Part shown: piece by piece, positions 1 through 8,887 of the stretch | How positions within the stretch are numbered: the first letter of the stretch is position 1 | How the letters are laid out: each line of letters opens with the position of its first letter | Assembly (NCBI GenBank): GCA_963725395.1 | Contig: CAVRYH010000002.1 | Coordinates: 62,001 to 126,000 of the forward strand | Reading direction: 5' to 3' | DNA: 64,000 nt | Source: Bog-756 sp963725395 | Lineage (GTDB): Bacteria; Actinomycetota; Acidimicrobiia; Acidimicrobiales; RAAP-2 | Program-made: the position numbers and the translations under genes | Notes under the pieces: model-generated | What the model was told of the DNA's origin: nothing | What the model saw: the letters and a program-made list of their open reading frames with translations, nothing else | Databases searched by the model: none

Positions 1-63
1 CGTCTGGGTGCTCCCCTCGGGCTCGACGCGGTGGACGCGCTCGGCCCGTATCGCGGTTCCCAT
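1..63 (-). CDS. possible N-terminus of a leftward gene (partial)
   Basis: An ATG at 63 on the minus strand opens a frame that runs off the left edge (MGTAIRAERVHRV...). A purine-rich GAGGAGG lies about 13 bases upstream and AGGGA sits directly before the ATG. Only 21 codons are visible, too few to assign a family. If real, it is divergent from the CtaG-like gene that starts at 140. Confidence 0.3.
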   Translation of the reverse strand, partial: MGTAIRAERVHRVEPEGSTQT

Positions 64-74
64 TCCCTACGGAT

Positions 75-90
75 CCTCCTCGTGAGGAGG
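75..90. repeat. short inverted repeat between divergent starts
   Basis: CCTCCTC and GAGGAGG (7-bp arms, 2-base spacer) lie between the possible leftward gene and the CtaG-like gene. The right arm also reads as a Shine-Dalgarno-like sequence. It could be a small operator or chance sequence. Confidence 0.3.
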
Positions 91-139
91 CTGTCGCGCC
101 CGGTGGGTAGAGTGATCCCGGTGCTGGGAACGTGAGTTG

Positions 140-1006
140 ATGCTGTTACCGCCGATGTGGCAGATCACCCCGATCGGGGTCGTCGCCGTCGTCGTCGGGA
201 TCGCCCACGAGGTGGGGCTGAGGCGCCTCGCGGTCCGCCAGATCGAGGCCCACCGTCGTCAGACCCGGCGTCGGAGCCTGGGGTTCTATGCCGGACTGGT
301 CGTCCTCGCCGTCGTGGCCTCCGGCCCGCTCGAACGGTGGGCGATGCCCTGGTTGAGCATCCACATGGTCATCCATGTGTTCGAGATGTTCTACATACCG
401 CCCCTGCTCGTCCTCGGAGGGGCCCGGGTCCCCCTGCAGTTCAGCCTGCCCGTCGAGGTCCGCCGGAGGGTGCTCACCTCCTACTACCGCGGTCCGGGGT
501 GGGCGTGGTTGCGGACCTCACTCCGGTTCGTCTGCCGCCCGGTGGTCGCCATCGTGGTGTTCAACGGGGTGATGGTGCTCTGGCACGTGCCCGCGGTCTT
601 CGACTGGGCCTCGTGGAACGACGGAGTGATGAACTGGCTGATGGGTCCCAGCTTCGTGGTCACCGGCTACCTCTTCTGGCGGATCATCCTTCCGTCCCAT
701 CCGTCTCCGCCCCGAGGCTCGCCCCTGGTCCAGGTGGCCGCCATCGTGGTGACGGCATTCGAGATGGTCGTCCTGGCCATGGCGTTGGCCATCTTCACCA
801 AGACGCCCTGGTACTCGATGAACGTGCTGATGGACGGGCCGGTCGCCGCCCTTCGGGACCAGCGCTGGGCCGCGGCCATCCTGTGGATGTGCGGCGACTT
901 CTGGGCCATCCCCGCGCTGGTGCTCGTGATCCACCGGGTCAACACCTCGACCGAGGGCGGCATCTCGGCATCGTTCGAACGGGCCCTGGGCCGGGTGGCG
1001 GGCTGA
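140..1006 (+). CDS. ctaG: CtaG-type cytochrome c oxidase assembly protein
   Basis: The product is a polytopic membrane protein of about 288 residues with roughly seven hydrophobic segments. It resembles the caa3_CtaG family, which delivers copper to or helps assemble heme-copper oxidases in Gram-positive bacteria. Family-like features are the HMVIHVFEMFYIPPLLVLGG stretch in the first third, the WHVPAVFD motif mid-protein and WMCGDFWAIPALVLVIH near the end. A TTG lies directly before the ATG, so the true start could be 137. Its position just upstream of the oxidase structural genes fits the assignment. The family call is from recognised motifs, not a search. Confidence 0.8.
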   Translation: MLLPPMWQITPIGVVAVVVGIAHEVGLRRLAVRQIEAHRRQTRRRSLGFYAGLVVLAVVASGPLERWAMPWLSIHMVIHVFEMFYIPPLLVLGGARVPLQFSLPVEVRRRVLTSYYRGPGWAWLRTSLRFVCRPVVAIVVFNGVMVLWHVPAVFDWASWNDGVMNWLMGPSFVVTGYLFWRIILPSHPSPPRGSPLVQVAAIVVTAFEMVVLAMALAIFTKTPWYSMNVLMDGPVAALRDQRWAAAILWMCGDFWAIPALVLVIHRVNTSTEGGISASFERALGRVAG

Positions 1007-1037
1007 GCCCTTTCCCTGGGGCGAAGGGCGGGTTCCC

Positions 1038-1610
1038 TCAGTCCGGCGCCCCGTCCTCGGCGGCTTCTGCCGCCTCCCTCTGCCGCAGATAGTGGTTCCA
1101 CGCGCTCAGGTCCTCGTCCCCGGCCGACCCCTCGACGAGCGGCCGCTCCTCCCGGGCCGGGTCGACACGGGCAGTCACCTCGGTCGCCGCGTGTGGTCCG
1201 GGTTCCGGCGCCCCGGTCGGTGCTGCCGGCCTCCGCCGGTCATGGCCGTTGAGCAGGCTCCACCACATGTAGAGGGCGAACCCGGCGAACACCGGCCACT
1301 CAAAGACGTAGAGCCAGCTGAAGGTGTGGCCCCCCAGGGCGCGCAGCAGCTCGAAGATGAAGGCTCCGACGCACAGCGCCAACCCGGCGGCCAGGGTGAG
1401 GTGGAGCCGGATGGCGTCCCCGCCGGTGAGTCTTCCCGTCCCCCCGCCGGAGGAGTCGGGTGGAGGGCCGCCGCCAGCCCCGTCAGGGGGACCGGACTCG
1501 TCGCCCGAGATGGGCGATGGCTGGGACCGTGCCACCCCTGCCACCTTACCGATCCGATGCGGCGCGACCCTCCCGGCCCGACGCAGGATCCACTGTCCAG
1601 ATGCAGGCAC
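1038..1610 (-). CDS. two-helix membrane protein of the actinobacterial GutM-like type
   Basis: A proline/glycine-rich N-terminus of about 65 residues is followed by two hydrophobic helices around residues 70-90 and 100-120, joined by GGHTFSWLYVFEWPVFAGFA. A charged tail ends in an AWNHYLRQRE motif. Actinobacteria carry many short proteins with this pattern (FEWP...F.MWW, then a W/YN.YL motif), often misannotated as a glucitol-operon DNA-binding regulator. No biochemical role is established for them. It is transcribed convergently with the CtaG-like gene and sits beside the oxidase cluster, so an oxidase-linked membrane role is possible but not shown. The GC-rich N-terminus makes the start uncertain. 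Confidence 0.6.
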   Translation of the reverse strand: MPASGQWILRRAGRVAPHRIGKVAGVARSQPSPISGDESGPPDGAGGGPPPDSSGGGTGRLTGGDAIRLHLTLAAGLALCVGAFIFELLRALGGHTFSWLYVFEWPVFAGFALYMWWSLLNGHDRRRPAAPTGAPEPGPHAATEVTARVDPAREERPLVEGSAGDEDLSAWNHYLRQREAAEAAEDGAPD

Positions 1611-1777
1611 AACGGGGACGAGCGGGCGGGAATCGCCGGCCGGACCACCGGCGGTTCTCCCCCTGCGGGAAAGAAAGGCTTGCTACGGTGTCCGCTGGGA
1701 GCTAGACCCTGTCCGGGAGTTCGTTAATTATTCGTAAACTTCTGAGGTTCCGGTAGTACGAAGTGGAAGTGGGGAAC

Positions 1778-2533
1778 ATGGCCGAAGAATCGGTGAAGCC
1801 CGAGTCGGCCGGCGGGGCGGAGCTGGGTGACTCGGGAACCGGAGGTGACGGGCGGGTACGGCCCTGGGGCCTGATCGCCACCTTCGTGGTGGCCATCGTG
1901 GTCATCGGCGGTGTCGCCGCCTTCTTCTACTCGGAAACCTACAAGTCACCGTCAGGTACGACGGTCGCCCATCCGATCGGCACCATCGTGGTGAACGGCC
2001 ACGTCATCCCGCACGTGGCCCTGGCCTTCAACACCTATCCGGACTCCACCGGGTCGGTGAACGGGGTGCCGATCCACCCGAGCGGCAACCCGTCCTGGCC
2101 CGCCTACGGACCCTCCAACGTGTTCCAGGTACCGGCCCATGCGCTGGTCACCGTCACGGTCCACCAGTACGACTCGGGCGGCACGCTCAACGACCCGTTC
2201 TTCGCCACGGTGCGCGGCACCGTCGGGGGTGTAGCCCGCTTCAACGGCAAGCTGAGGAGCTCCGTCGACCCGACCAACGTCGGCCACACCTTCACGGTCC
2301 GGGGCGTGCCGGGTTATGACAACGGCTTCTTCCTGAACGTGCCCCTGCCCGCCGTCGGCGGCAACAACCAGGCGGACAACGGGTCGTACAACACGATCGT
2401 GTTCAGCTTCGTCTCGGGCGGCAAGGGCACATTGGCGTGGAACTGCGAGTTTCCCTGCGGCCAGATGGTCGCCGGGTTCGGGGGCACGATGGGAGCATTC
2501 GGATTCATGTCAGGGTTCATCCATGTCGTTTGA
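1778..2533 (+). CDS. membrane-anchored cupredoxin-like protein with a C-x3-C motif
   Basis: The chosen ATG at 1778 is preceded by a GGAAG/GGGG Shine-Dalgarno; a GTG five codons upstream is the alternative. The product (251 residues) has a cytoplasmic tail, one membrane helix near residues 31-53 and an exported beta-rich domain. An NVGHTFTV segment supplies a plausible N-side histidine as in cupredoxins. The C-terminus reads WNCEFPCGQM, with Cys at about 223 and 227 spaced as in the CuA loop, but the CuA histidine four residues after the second Cys is missing and methionines follow. It overlaps ctaC by 11 bases, so it is translationally coupled to the oxidase. It may carry copper or donate electrons to the oxidase; that is inference. 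Confidence 0.6.
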   Translation: MAEESVKPESAGGAELGDSGTGGDGRVRPWGLIATFVVAIVVIGGVAAFFYSETYKSPSGTTVAHPIGTIVVNGHVIPHVALAFNTYPDSTGSVNGVPIHPSGNPSWPAYGPSNVFQVPAHALVTVTVHQYDSGGTLNDPFFATVRGTVGGVARFNGKLRSSVDPTNVGHTFTVRGVPGYDNGFFLNVPLPAVGGNNQADNGSYNTIVFSFVSGGKGTLAWNCEFPCGQMVAGFGGTMGAFGFMSGFIHVV

Positions 2534-3338
2534 ACAACAGGCCGATGACATCGAGCACGATGTCCTGGACGGCAAGCCCTTCTTCTCCCGTCCGGGGGGG
2601 AAGATCTTCATCATCTGGCTGGTCCTGACGGCCATCGGCGTACTCATCGGGTTCTATGCGCCCCACCATCTGCTCCCGACCATGCTGTCCAGCACGGGGA
2701 CCGACGTCTTCAACACCATCGTCTTCTTCACGGTGCTGGCCGCCCCGGTGGCGGCATTCGTCTACGCCGTCGGGGCCTACAGCCTCCTCGCCTGGCGGTA
2801 CAAGGGTGACCAGGAGGAGCCGCCGCCCGACGGCCCGCCGATGCGGGGCAACGGCCCGATGACCGTCGTGTGGCTGGCCAGCTCCACCGTGCTCGTGCTG
2901 GTACTGCTGGTCTGGGGTCTGGCCGTCTGGAGTGCGCAGCAGGTGACCCACCCGAACACCCTCCAGGTAAACGTCACCGGTCAGCAGTGGGTGTGGACGT
3001 TCTCCTACCCGGGCACCGGCGTTGAGACCCGCTCCCTCGTGCTGCCCGTCAACCGGCCGGTCGAGTTCAACGTCACGTCGGTGGACGTGACCCACGGCTT
3101 CTGGCCGGTCCAGCTGGGCACCCAGGTGGACGCCAACCCCGGCGAGACGACGGTGATCCGCACGACACCCAACAAGCTGGGCACCTTCGAGGTCCGGTGC
3201 AGCCAACTGTGCGGTCTCTACCACTCGTTCATGGACGCTCCGGGTGCGGTGGTCACATCCAACAACTTCGCGCTCTGGCTCCACACCCAGGGGGCGAGCA
3301 CAGCGGCGGCCCTGGCCGCGGCGAGGATCAGTTCATGA
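2523..3338 (+). CDS. ctaC: cytochrome c oxidase subunit II
   Basis: The product (271 residues) has two transmembrane helices in its first 130 residues followed by a cupredoxin domain. The CuA site is complete: VDVTHGFWP gives the first histidine and CSQLCGLYHSFM gives both bridging cysteines, the second histidine and the methionine. There is no fused cytochrome c domain. It passes electrons from a soluble or membrane donor to the heme a/CuB centre of subunit I. The start overlaps the end of the upstream cupredoxin gene, and ctaD follows about 76 bases downstream. No lipobox precedes the first helix. Confidence 0.92.
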   Translation: MSFEQQADDIEHDVLDGKPFFSRPGGKIFIIWLVLTAIGVLIGFYAPHHLLPTMLSSTGTDVFNTIVFFTVLAAPVAAFVYAVGAYSLLAWRYKGDQEEPPPDGPPMRGNGPMTVVWLASSTVLVLVLLVWGLAVWSAQQVTHPNTLQVNVTGQQWVWTFSYPGTGVETRSLVLPVNRPVEFNVTSVDVTHGFWPVQLGTQVDANPGETTVIRTTPNKLGTFEVRCSQLCGLYHSFMDAPGAVVTSNNFALWLHTQGASTAAALAAARISS

Positions 3339-3414
3339 CGGCGGTCCGATTCCTACGCGCCGTGAGGCCACTTCGGCCCGGTGCACCTGGACGCGGCGAG
3401 GAAAGGGCAACATC

Positions 3415-5370
3415 GTGACGACAGCCATCGCTCCACCGCTGCTGGAGGACACACCGATCGGCCCCAAGGCGGGTGGGCTGTACCGGCACCAGAACATCCT
3501 GACCGGTCTCGGTCTCGGCATCGTGGCCGGCTTCCTCGGGTGGCTGATCTCCCATGCCCTGCTCCAGGGCTCGAACTGGGGCACCGACATGGTGGTCACG
3601 GTGACCATGGTGGCGTGGGTGGTCGGCTTCAACGTCGGGATGGGGACGTTCAACGCACCTATCCGCTGGGCTCTCGGACACGACCAGACCCACGAGGACG
3701 AGCTCTATGCCGCGGGCGTCGGCCAGGGCAAGGCCCGCTACTGGAAGTTCTGCACCGACCACAAGGTGGTGGGCACCCAGTACCTGGTGCTGGTCATGGT
3801 GCTCTTCGGGGTCGGCGGAACGCTGGCCATGCTGATCCGCACCCAGCTGCTGAGCGCCCACTCGAGCTTCCTCGACCCCCAGACCTACAACTCGATCGTG
3901 ACCATCCACGGGATGTGCATGATCATCGCCACCATCATCATGGTGACGGGCCCCTTCACCAACTTCGTCATGCCCATCATGATCGGGGCCAAGGACATGG
4001 CCTTCCCCCGGCTCAACGCCATGAGCTTCTGGGTGGTCGTCTCGGCCGTCCCGTGCCTGCTGGCCACGTTCGCCCTGGGCGGGGTGAACGCCGGCTGGAC
4101 GACCTACGCGCCGTTGTCGGTCCAGGCCCCACCGGCCATGGACGCTTTCGCCATCACCATCATCACCTTCGTGGTGTCGGTGACCGTCGCCGGCATCAAC
4201 AACATCGTCACGGTGATCACCATGAGGGCCAAGGGTATGACCATGGCCCGGCTCCCCATCTTCACCTGGGGTTCGATCGTCGGCAGCGCCCTCGGCCTCT
4301 ACGCCATGCCCGCCTTCCTGCTGTCGATGACCGGCATGATCACCGACCGGGTGACCGGCACCTCGTTCTTCGTCGCCTCGGTGGGCGGATCCGGCTGGCT
4401 GTGGGAGAACGTGTTCTGGATCATGGGCCACCCCGAGGTCTACGTGATCCTCATCCCGCCGGTGGCCGCGCTGCTCGAGATCTGCAGCACCTTCGCCCGA
4501 AAGCCGGTCTTCGGCTACAAGGTGGCGGTGGCCGGCTTCGTGGCGGTGGCCGCGCTGTCCATCATGGTTTGGGCCCACCACATGTTCACCACCGGTTGGG
4601 CGCCCGACCTCGCCGGACCCTTCATGCTCACCACCGAGCTCATCTCCATCCCGACCGGGATCATCTTCTTGTGCCTGATCGGCACCATGTGGAAGGGCAG
4701 CATCTGGACGCGCCTACCCATGTACTTCGTCTACCTGTTCATCTGGAACTTCATCATCGGCGGGGTGACCGGCATCTACCTGTCCGACGTCCCGGCCGAC
4801 CAGTACTTCCACGGCGACATGTTCGTGACCGCCCACTTCCACTACACGCTGCTGGGAGGCGCCATGATCGGCGCCACGGCCGCACTGTGCTACTGGTTCC
4901 CGAAGATGTCGGGCCGGATGCTCAACGAGAAGATCGGGAAGGTCGCGTTCTGGATCATCGCCATCGCCATCCAGATCACCTACTTCGGCATGTTCTGGGA
5001 GGGCTTCCAGGGGATGCCCCGACGCGTGGCCTACTACGACCCGATCTTCCTCCGCGCCAACCAGATGGCGAGCGTCGGGGCCTATCTGCTCATGATCGGC
5101 TGGCTCGTCCTCCTCTACGCCATCCTGCACTCGGTGCGCCACGGCAAGATCGCCCCGGCCAACCCGTGGCACTCGAAGACGCTGGAGTGGAAGGTGCCGA
5201 CCCCGGTTCCGCTGGAGAACTTCCTGGTCGATCCCGTGATCACCTCCGACCCCTACACCTACGGTGAACCGGTACCCGACGGCCAACAGGAGCCCGGCTC
5301 CCCCGAGCGGGAACCGGAGCTGGTGCCCGCCGGGTCCACCGAGCAGAGCGACGCCGGGAGTGATGACTGA
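3415..5370 (+). CDS. ctaD: cytochrome c oxidase subunit I
   Basis: The GTG at 3415 is chosen because GAGGAAAGG lies 9 bases upstream and the product then begins MTTAIAPP. The 651-residue protein carries the heme-copper oxidase signatures: TIHGMCM (low-spin heme ligand), HPEVY near residue 338 (CuB His and the Tyr of the His-Tyr crosslink), HHMFTTG near 387 (CuB His pair) and AHFHYTL near 473 (heme ligands). The HPEVY motif marks an A-type oxidase that pumps protons and reduces oxygen to water. About 110 residues precede the canonical DHKVVGTQYL start and add two hydrophobic segments, which is longer than usual. The C-terminal tail is acidic and proline-rich. Confidence 0.93.
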   Translation: MTTAIAPPLLEDTPIGPKAGGLYRHQNILTGLGLGIVAGFLGWLISHALLQGSNWGTDMVVTVTMVAWVVGFNVGMGTFNAPIRWALGHDQTHEDELYAAGVGQGKARYWKFCTDHKVVGTQYLVLVMVLFGVGGTLAMLIRTQLLSAHSSFLDPQTYNSIVTIHGMCMIIATIIMVTGPFTNFVMPIMIGAKDMAFPRLNAMSFWVVVSAVPCLLATFALGGVNAGWTTYAPLSVQAPPAMDAFAITIITFVVSVTVAGINNIVTVITMRAKGMTMARLPIFTWGSIVGSALGLYAMPAFLLSMTGMITDRVTGTSFFVASVGGSGWLWENVFWIMGHPEVYVILIPPVAALLEICSTFARKPVFGYKVAVAGFVAVAALSIMVWAHHMFTTGWAPDLAGPFMLTTELISIPTGIIFLCLIGTMWKGSIWTRLPMYFVYLFIWNFIIGGVTGIYLSDVPADQYFHGDMFVTAHFHYTLLGGAMIGATAALCYWFPKMSGRMLNEKIGKVAFWIIAIAIQITYFGMFWEGFQGMPRRVAYYDPIFLRANQMASVGAYLLMIGWLVLLYAILHSVRHGKIAPANPWHSKTLEWKVPTPVPLENFLVDPVITSDPYTYGEPVPDGQQEPGSPEREPELVPAGSTEQSDAGSDD

Positions 5371-6062
5371 TGACCGTCACCACCACCGAGCACGACGACG
5401 CCCACGGGGACGGCCATGCCGACCACGGGGAGGACGACCACCACAGCCCGGTCAAAAAGGACCACAGGGAGCGCCTGGCCCTGTGGCTGTTCATCAGCGG
5501 TGACGCGCTGTTCCTCCTGCTCGAGCTGTTCACCTGGTTCTACCTCCGTGCCCTGAACACCGAGGGTCTGTGGCGGGGGACTTCATGCACCAAGGCCAAC
5601 CCCTGTACCGACGGACTGGGCAACCCGATCGTCCAGGAGGTCCAAAAGGCCAATCCCGCCTACTCGGTTGGGGTGGCGGCCCTGGCCGTGGTGGCCGCCC
5701 TCTTGATCTGGCTGGTGGAGCGCTCGGCCAGGAACCGCGAGAGTCGGGGCGTGATCTCGGGCGTCGCGCTGCTGGCGTTCCTGGCCCTGCTGGCCACGGT
5801 CGGGTTCCAGATCTACCAGTTCCAGGTGCTGCCGTTCACCACCATCGACGGCACCTACGCCTCGACCTACATCTTCTTCATGGGGTCGACCCTGGCCCAT
5901 GTCATCCTGCTCACCTTCATCGGGTTCGGGCTGTGGATGCGCGCCCATCAGGGCAAGTACGACGACGGCCACTGGTACCAGGTCAGGATCATCCGGTTTT
6001 TCGCCGTGTGGATCGCCGTGTCGGCGGTCATCCTGACGCTCGTCAGCTCCCTGTTCGCCTGA
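5370..6062 (+). CDS. ctaE: cytochrome c oxidase subunit III
   Basis: The ATG overlaps the ctaD stop in a TGATG arrangement, so translation is coupled. The product (230 residues) opens with a His/Asp-rich cytoplasmic stretch (HDDAHGDGHADHGEDDHH), then has five hydrophobic helices typical of the short bacterial form of subunit III, including LALWLFISGDALFLLLELFTW and the late ASTYIFFMGSTLAHVILL helix. Subunit III stabilises subunit I and the proton-uptake path. The histidine-rich N-terminus is not part of the family core and might bind metal; this is inference. Confidence 0.88.
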   Translation: MTVTTTEHDDAHGDGHADHGEDDHHSPVKKDHRERLALWLFISGDALFLLLELFTWFYLRALNTEGLWRGTSCTKANPCTDGLGNPIVQEVQKANPAYSVGVAALAVVAALLIWLVERSARNRESRGVISGVALLAFLALLATVGFQIYQFQVLPFTTIDGTYASTYIFFMGSTLAHVILLTFIGFGLWMRAHQGKYDDGHWYQVRIIRFFAVWIAVSAVILTLVSSLFA

Positions 6063-6146
6063 CCGCCCCATCCCGCCATCGGACGATCAGGCGCAGCGGA
6101 CGACGCCGCCCTGCCGGCAGCTCCCCCCGTGCCGCCCCCTGCTGAG

Positions 6147-7175
6147 ATGCCGCTCCTCCTCGCCGTCCCGGACAAGTTCCGGGGCACGGCCACGGCCGGC
6201 CAAGTGAGCGCGGCGATCGCCCGGGGCGCCTCGGCGCAGGGGTGGTCGACGCGACAGGCGCCCCTGTCCGACGGGGGCGAGGGGTTCCTCGACACCTTCG
6301 CCGAGCTGGGCGGAGAGCTCGTCGTCACCACGGTGGAGGGTCCGCTCGGGTCGCCCGTGGAGGCGACCTGGTTGCTGGCCGGCGACACCGCGGCCATCGA
6401 GATGGCCCGGGCGTCCGGACTCCTGCTGGCCGGTGGGGCCACAGGCAACGATGTCATGGGCGCCTCGACCCGGGGGACCGGTGAGCTGATGGTCACCGCG
6501 GCGCGGGCGGTCGGCCCCGGGGGGACCGTCGTGGTCGGGCTCGGGGGTTCGGCCACGACCGACGGCGGGCTCGGAGCGCTGACGGTCGTCCAGGCGGCCG
6601 GCGGGCTGGGGGGAGTGAGCCTGATCGGCGCCTGCGACGTCGACATCGGCTTCGTGGAGGCCGCCCGCGAGTTCGCGCCTCAAAAAGGTGCCTCAGAGGC
6701 CCAGGTCCGCCTCCTCGAGGACCGGCTCGCCGAGGTGGCCGAGCGTTACCGGCGGGACCTCGGAGTCGACGTGGCGGCGGTCCCCGGGACAGGCGCCGCC
6801 GGAGGGATGGGAGGCGCCATCGTCGCCCTGGGCGGGCGGCTCCAATCGGGATACGAGGTGGTGAGTCATCTGCTCGGCCTCCAGGACGTCATGGTGCGGA
6901 GTTCCCTCGTGGTGACCGGCGAAGGGGCGCTCGACTCGATGTCGTTCCGGGGGAAGGTCGTGGGCTCGGTGCTCGTCGCCGCCGGCCAGCTCGGCGTTCC
7001 CGCCCTGGTGATCGCCGGCCGGGTGTCGCCGGAGGGGTGGAGCGGGGCACGACGGCTCGGTGGGCACGTGGTGTCGCTGGTCGATCGATTCGGCGTGGAT
7101 CGGGCGGGCACCGACACCACGGCGTGCGTGGAGACGGTCGTCGGGGAGTACGTCGCTTCGGCGGCGCCCGGGTGA
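6147..7175 (+). CDS. glycerate kinase
   Basis: The 342-residue product matches the GarK/GlxK family of glycerate 2-kinases, which phosphorylate D-glycerate with ATP in glyoxylate and sugar-acid breakdown. It begins PLLLAVPDKFRGTATA, has APLSDGGEGFLDTF early on, GGSATTDGGLGALTVVQAAG centrally and a C-terminal VVTGEGALDSMSFRGKVV segment, all typical of the family. The ATG at 6147 matches the usual N-terminus; a GTG at 6129 is possible. No sugar-acid pathway genes flank it. It probably has its own promoter in the 84-base gap after ctaE. Confidence 0.85.
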   Translation: MPLLLAVPDKFRGTATAGQVSAAIARGASAQGWSTRQAPLSDGGEGFLDTFAELGGELVVTTVEGPLGSPVEATWLLAGDTAAIEMARASGLLLAGGATGNDVMGASTRGTGELMVTAARAVGPGGTVVVGLGGSATTDGGLGALTVVQAAGGLGGVSLIGACDVDIGFVEAAREFAPQKGASEAQVRLLEDRLAEVAERYRRDLGVDVAAVPGTGAAGGMGGAIVALGGRLQSGYEVVSHLLGLQDVMVRSSLVVTGEGALDSMSFRGKVVGSVLVAAGQLGVPALVIAGRVSPEGWSGARRLGGHVVSLVDRFGVDRAGTDTTACVETVVGEYVASAAPG

Positions 7176-7369
7176 GCCCACGCCCGGGCACCCGATGGGC
7201 CGGGGGCATCCCCGGTGCGCCTGTGCCAAGGTTGGGCATAAAGCGCCGGACCGAACGGTGTGACCCAGGGCCGGCCGGGGTATGGGACGGCGGTGGACGG
7301 AGGGCCCGGCCCGTTCTGTCCGAGGTCGGGCGCATCCGGTGGCCGCGGCAGACGAGGAGGGAAGAGCAG

Positions 7370-8233
7370 ATGAGCGCACGGTCAGCCACCGGACCCGAGG
7401 TCCCCGAGCTCGCATTGAACGACGGCCGGACGATCCCCCAGCTCGGGTTCGGTGTCTTCCAGGTCCCGCCGGAGGACACCGCCGAAGTCACGGCCCGGGC
7501 ACTCGAGGTCGGCTACCGACACATCGACACCGCGGAGATGTACAAGAACGAGCGGGGTGTGGGCGAGGCCGTGGCCCAGTCGGGTCTCGACCGCTCGGAC
7601 GTGTTCGTCACGAGCAAGCTGAACAACGGCTTCCACCGGCCCGATGATGCTCGCAAGGCGTTCGACGCCACGCTCGGGGAGCTGGGCTTCGACTACGTGG
7701 ACCTCTTCCTGATCCACTGGCCGCTGCCCACGCTTTACGGCGGCGACTTCGTCTCCACCTGGCGGACGCTCATCGAGTTCAACGAGGACGACCGCGCCCG
7801 TTCCATCGGGGTGTCCAACTTCCAACCGCACCACATCGACCGCCTCCTGGCCGAGACCGGCACGGTGCCCGCGGTCAACCAGATTGAGATCCATCCGTAT
7901 CTCTCCCAGGATCGCCTCCGCGACTATGACGCCGCGCACGGGATCGCCACCGAGGCCTGGTCGCCCATCGCCCAGGGCAAGGTGCTGGACGATCCCGCCA
8001 TCGGGGCGGTGGCGGCCAAGCACGGCAAGTCACCCGCCCAGGTGGTGCTCCGCTGGCATCTCCAGCGTGGCGACATCGTGTTCCCGAAGTCGGTCACCCC
8101 CTCCCGCATGCAGGAGAACTTCGAGCTCTTCGACTTCGAGCTCGGCTCGGATGACATGGCCACCATCAGCGGGCTGAACCGGGACGAGCGCACGGGTCCG
8201 GACCCGGACACCTTCGACTACCTCCCCGGCTGA
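7370..8233 (+). CDS. aldo/keto reductase (2,5-diketogluconate reductase-like)
   Basis: The ATG at 7370 follows an AGGAGGGAAGAG ribosome site, and the 287-residue length fits short AKR enzymes. The catalytic tetrad is visible: Asp and Tyr in YRHIDTAEMYKNE, Lys in VTSKLNN and His in LFLIHWPLP. The NADPH-binding end (VFPKSVTPSRMQENFELF) is intact. These enzymes reduce aldehydes or ketones with NADPH in the cytoplasm; the natural substrate cannot be read from sequence. It stands alone between the glycerate kinase and the leftward ClpP-like gene. Confidence 0.88.
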   Translation: MSARSATGPEVPELALNDGRTIPQLGFGVFQVPPEDTAEVTARALEVGYRHIDTAEMYKNERGVGEAVAQSGLDRSDVFVTSKLNNGFHRPDDARKAFDATLGELGFDYVDLFLIHWPLPTLYGGDFVSTWRTLIEFNEDDRARSIGVSNFQPHHIDRLLAETGTVPAVNQIEIHPYLSQDRLRDYDAAHGIATEAWSPIAQGKVLDDPAIGAVAAKHGKSPAQVVLRWHLQRGDIVFPKSVTPSRMQENFELFDFELGSDDMATISGLNRDERTGPDPDTFDYLPG

Positions 8234-8266
8234 TCGTCGGGTCGGTCGTCGTCGGTCCCCGGTCGA

Positions 8267-8887
8267 CTAGCTGGGGGGCCTGAAGCCGAGGGTGGACCCC
8301 GGGAGGCGGAACATGGGTGCGTCGGGCCTAGCCACCTCGTCGGCCAGGCCGTAGGCCACCGCCCCGTCGGCGTCGAGGATCCGCCCGTCGGCGGCATCGT
8401 GGAGGAGCCGGTCCACCGGCTGCCCGGTGGCCTCGGAGAGCCGTGCACAGAAGAGCTCCCACCGCCTGGCGTGCGCTGCCGCCATCTGCTCGAGCTGGCG
8501 GGCGCCCCCCTCCAGTTCGACCCACGGCTCGGCCAACCGGATCGTGGCGTGCGGGGAGACCGTTCGGCGGTGGCACACCGCCAGTACGCCGACGACCGGG
8601 CCGGCCGCCTGCCCCACGCAGCTGGCGTGGACGGGTACCCCGAGGAGGTCGATGACGTCCATGAGGGTGAGCGCCCCCCCGACGGTGCCCTCACCGCAGT
8701 CGATCTGGAGCTGCACGGACTCGTCCCCGGTGGCATCGAGGGTCAAAAGCGCGAGGCCGGTCCCGTTGGCGCCCTCGTCGTCGAGACGGCCGGTCAGGGA
8801 GACGATCCTGCGGTCGAACAGCAACCGCTGCAGCGTCGCCTCGGGACCGAGGGCGTCCGAGAGCCTCCACCCGGCGGCGGGGCTCAC
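8267..8887 (-). CDS. ClpP-like protein lacking catalytic Ser and His (pseudoprotease)
   Basis: The GTG start overlaps the stop of the XRE gene by 4 bases (GTGA). The 206-residue product has the ClpP/crotonase fold pattern (VQLQIDCGEGTVGGALTLMD, VPVHASCVGQAAGP, AVAYGLADEV). Against ClpP, the nucleophile position in CVGQAAGPVVG is Gly96 instead of Ser, and the catalytic His position in HATIRLAEP is Arg117, while the Asp region (LLHDAAD) is kept. It should therefore be inactive as a peptidase. It could be a regulatory or structural ClpP ring subunit, or a partner of the coupled XRE protein. A divergent active ClpP gene starts at 9276. Confidence 0.75.
   Translation of the reverse strand: MSPAAGWRLSDALGPEATLQRLLFDRRIVSLTGRLDDEGANGTGLALLTLDATGDESVQLQIDCGEGTVGGALTLMDVIDLLGVPVHASCVGQAAGPVVGVLAVCHRRTVSPHATIRLAEPWVELEGGARQLEQMAAAHARRWELFCARLSEATGQPVDRLLHDAADGRILDADGAVAYGLADEVARPDAPMFRLPGSTLGFRPPS

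Noticed and set aside
3328..4581. Long open frame of over 400 codons antisense to ctaD
   Set aside because: It is His/Gly/Asp-rich low-complexity translation caused by GC-rich codon bias opposite a clear oxidase gene.
3381..5267. Second long plus-strand frame inside ctaD
   Set aside because: Its Arg/His/Pro-rich product is the +1 shadow of ctaD with no domain.
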